The notes below the pieces were generated by a model. That model was given only the letters and a program-made list of their open reading frames with translations, was not told the origin of the DNA and made no database searches. A stretch of DNA of 5,935 nt. It comes from Methylococcaceae bacterium. Lineage in GTDB: Bacteria; Pseudomonadota; Gammaproteobacteria; Methylococcales; Methylomonadaceae. Location: contig CANNNN010000167.1 in the NCBI GenBank assembly GCA_947506075.1, forward strand, positions 1-5,935, in the 5' to 3' direction. Position numbers and translations under genes: made by a program. Numbering within the stretch: position 1 is the first letter of the stretch; every line of letters starts with the position of its first letter. Positions 5,697 to 5,935 of the stretch are shown here, piece by piece.

Positions 5697-5852
5697 TATG
5701 CGTCAGCCTATGCTTACTGGTCGGGTGCGGAGTACTCGCCCGGTTCTGGCAATGCTTGGAACTTCAATACCAACAATGGCAACCAGAACAACAACAACAA
5801 CAACAATAAGAACAACCAGTTATATGCCTGGGCCGTTCGTTCCGGAGAATGA
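5697..5852 (+). repeat. DGR template repeat (TR)
   Basis: Read from 5697 in the target-gene frame this gives YASAYAYWSGAEYSPGSG, then NAWNFNTNNGNQ, seven Asn, KNNQLYAWAVRSGE and TGA. That is the C-terminal pattern of DGR variable regions with a lectin-type fold (WSGAEY, AW, NNGNQ, Y-W-AVR). Adenine makes up 32 of 60 bases at 5761-5820, with six consecutive AAC codons. AAY codons are the preferred sites of adenine mutagenesis because no stop codon can arise by randomising the adenines. It is template and not variable repeat: the frame has a TAA only nine bases upstream (5688-5690), so it is not the end of a gene. It also sits between avd and the reverse transcriptase. Its exact ends cannot be fixed without the matching variable repeat. 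The GC-rich end GGGCCGTTCGTTCCGG is a plausible counterpart of the initiation-of-homing site. Confidence 0.88.
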
Positions 5853-5935
5853 TGTCGCTTGTTGAACCTTGTAGTTTGTTTACCTTTGCCAATTTGTACC
5901 GGCATTATTTGAGTTGCCGGAAAGGCAAACGTAAC
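5849..5935 (+). CDS. DGR reverse transcriptase, N-terminal 29 residues (cut by window edge)
   Basis: From ATG at 5849 the frame stays open to the window end: MMSLVEPCSLFTFANLYRHY then LSCRKGKRN. The segment LFTF-NLYRHYLSCRKGKR matches the opening of DGR and group II intron-like reverse transcriptases, where an LF..xxNL..AY..ARKGKR pattern precedes the palm domain. The catalytic YxDD box would lie well beyond the edge. The enzyme makes mutagenised cDNA from the template RNA together with Avd. ATG at 5852 is an equally good start: GGAG at 5844-5847 is four bases from it and only one base from 5849. Either start overlaps the 3' end of the template repeat. Confidence 0.82.
   Translation, partial: MMSLVEPCSLFTFANLYRHYLSCRKGKRN

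Larger units (their letters stand above)
5169..5935 (+). mobile_element. Diversity-generating retroelement cassette (5' part)
   Basis: Three DGR components occur in the usual order on one strand: avd accessory gene, adenine-rich template repeat, reverse transcriptase start. In known DGRs the template RNA is reverse transcribed with random replacement at adenines and the product overwrites a variable repeat at the 3' end of a target gene. The target and most of the reverse transcriptase are outside the window. Span given is the visible part only. Confidence 0.87.

Noticed and set aside
5714..5905. Minus-strand frame with a Leu-rich run resembling a membrane protein
   Set aside because: The Leu run is the complement of the AAC repeats in the DGR template; it has no family resemblance.

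Overview
The window looks like the chromosome of a gammaproteobacterium, perhaps an environmental or methanotroph-like lineage. The pointers are an ArsA very close to the Escherichia coli plasmid type, a protein with a VPxxA-type PEP-CTERM sorting tail, and a diversity-generating retroelement (DGR). No ribosomal RNA or core marker gene is present, so the taxonomy is inference only.

Left part (1-3047, all minus strand): an arsenic-resistance operon read right to left as arsR, arsC, a decayed second arsC, arsD, arsA. ArsR is the arsenite-sensing repressor, ArsC reduces arsenate to arsenite, ArsD hands arsenite to ArsA, and ArsA is the ATPase that powers an efflux pump; the pump gene is not in view and may lie beyond the left edge, where arsA is cut at residue 474. 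The second arsC lacks its catalytic N-terminus and carries two in-frame stops and a frameshift.

Middle (3048-4118): about 1.07 kb without an intact gene. It holds the AT-rich arsR promoter region, a stretch with a possible gene remnant on the minus strand, and then a regulatory-looking array: three copies of a 19-bp near-palindrome TGTCAG-N4-TTTTACACT, five tandem CTCTA units touching the third copy, and a weak sigma-54-like GG-N10-GC element. These lead into a plus-strand gene for a secreted 325-residue protein with a PEP-CTERM-type tail (4119-5096), followed by a strong hairpin and T-run.

Right part (5169-5935, plus strand): the 5' half of a DGR. An avd accessory gene (apparently frameshifted near its start) is followed by an adenine-rich template repeat, whose virtual reading frame encodes the C-terminal lectin-like variable segment typical of DGR targets, and by the first 29 codons of the reverse transcriptase, cut by the right edge. 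The variable repeat and target gene are not in this window; the PEP-CTERM gene beside the cassette shows no copy of the template.
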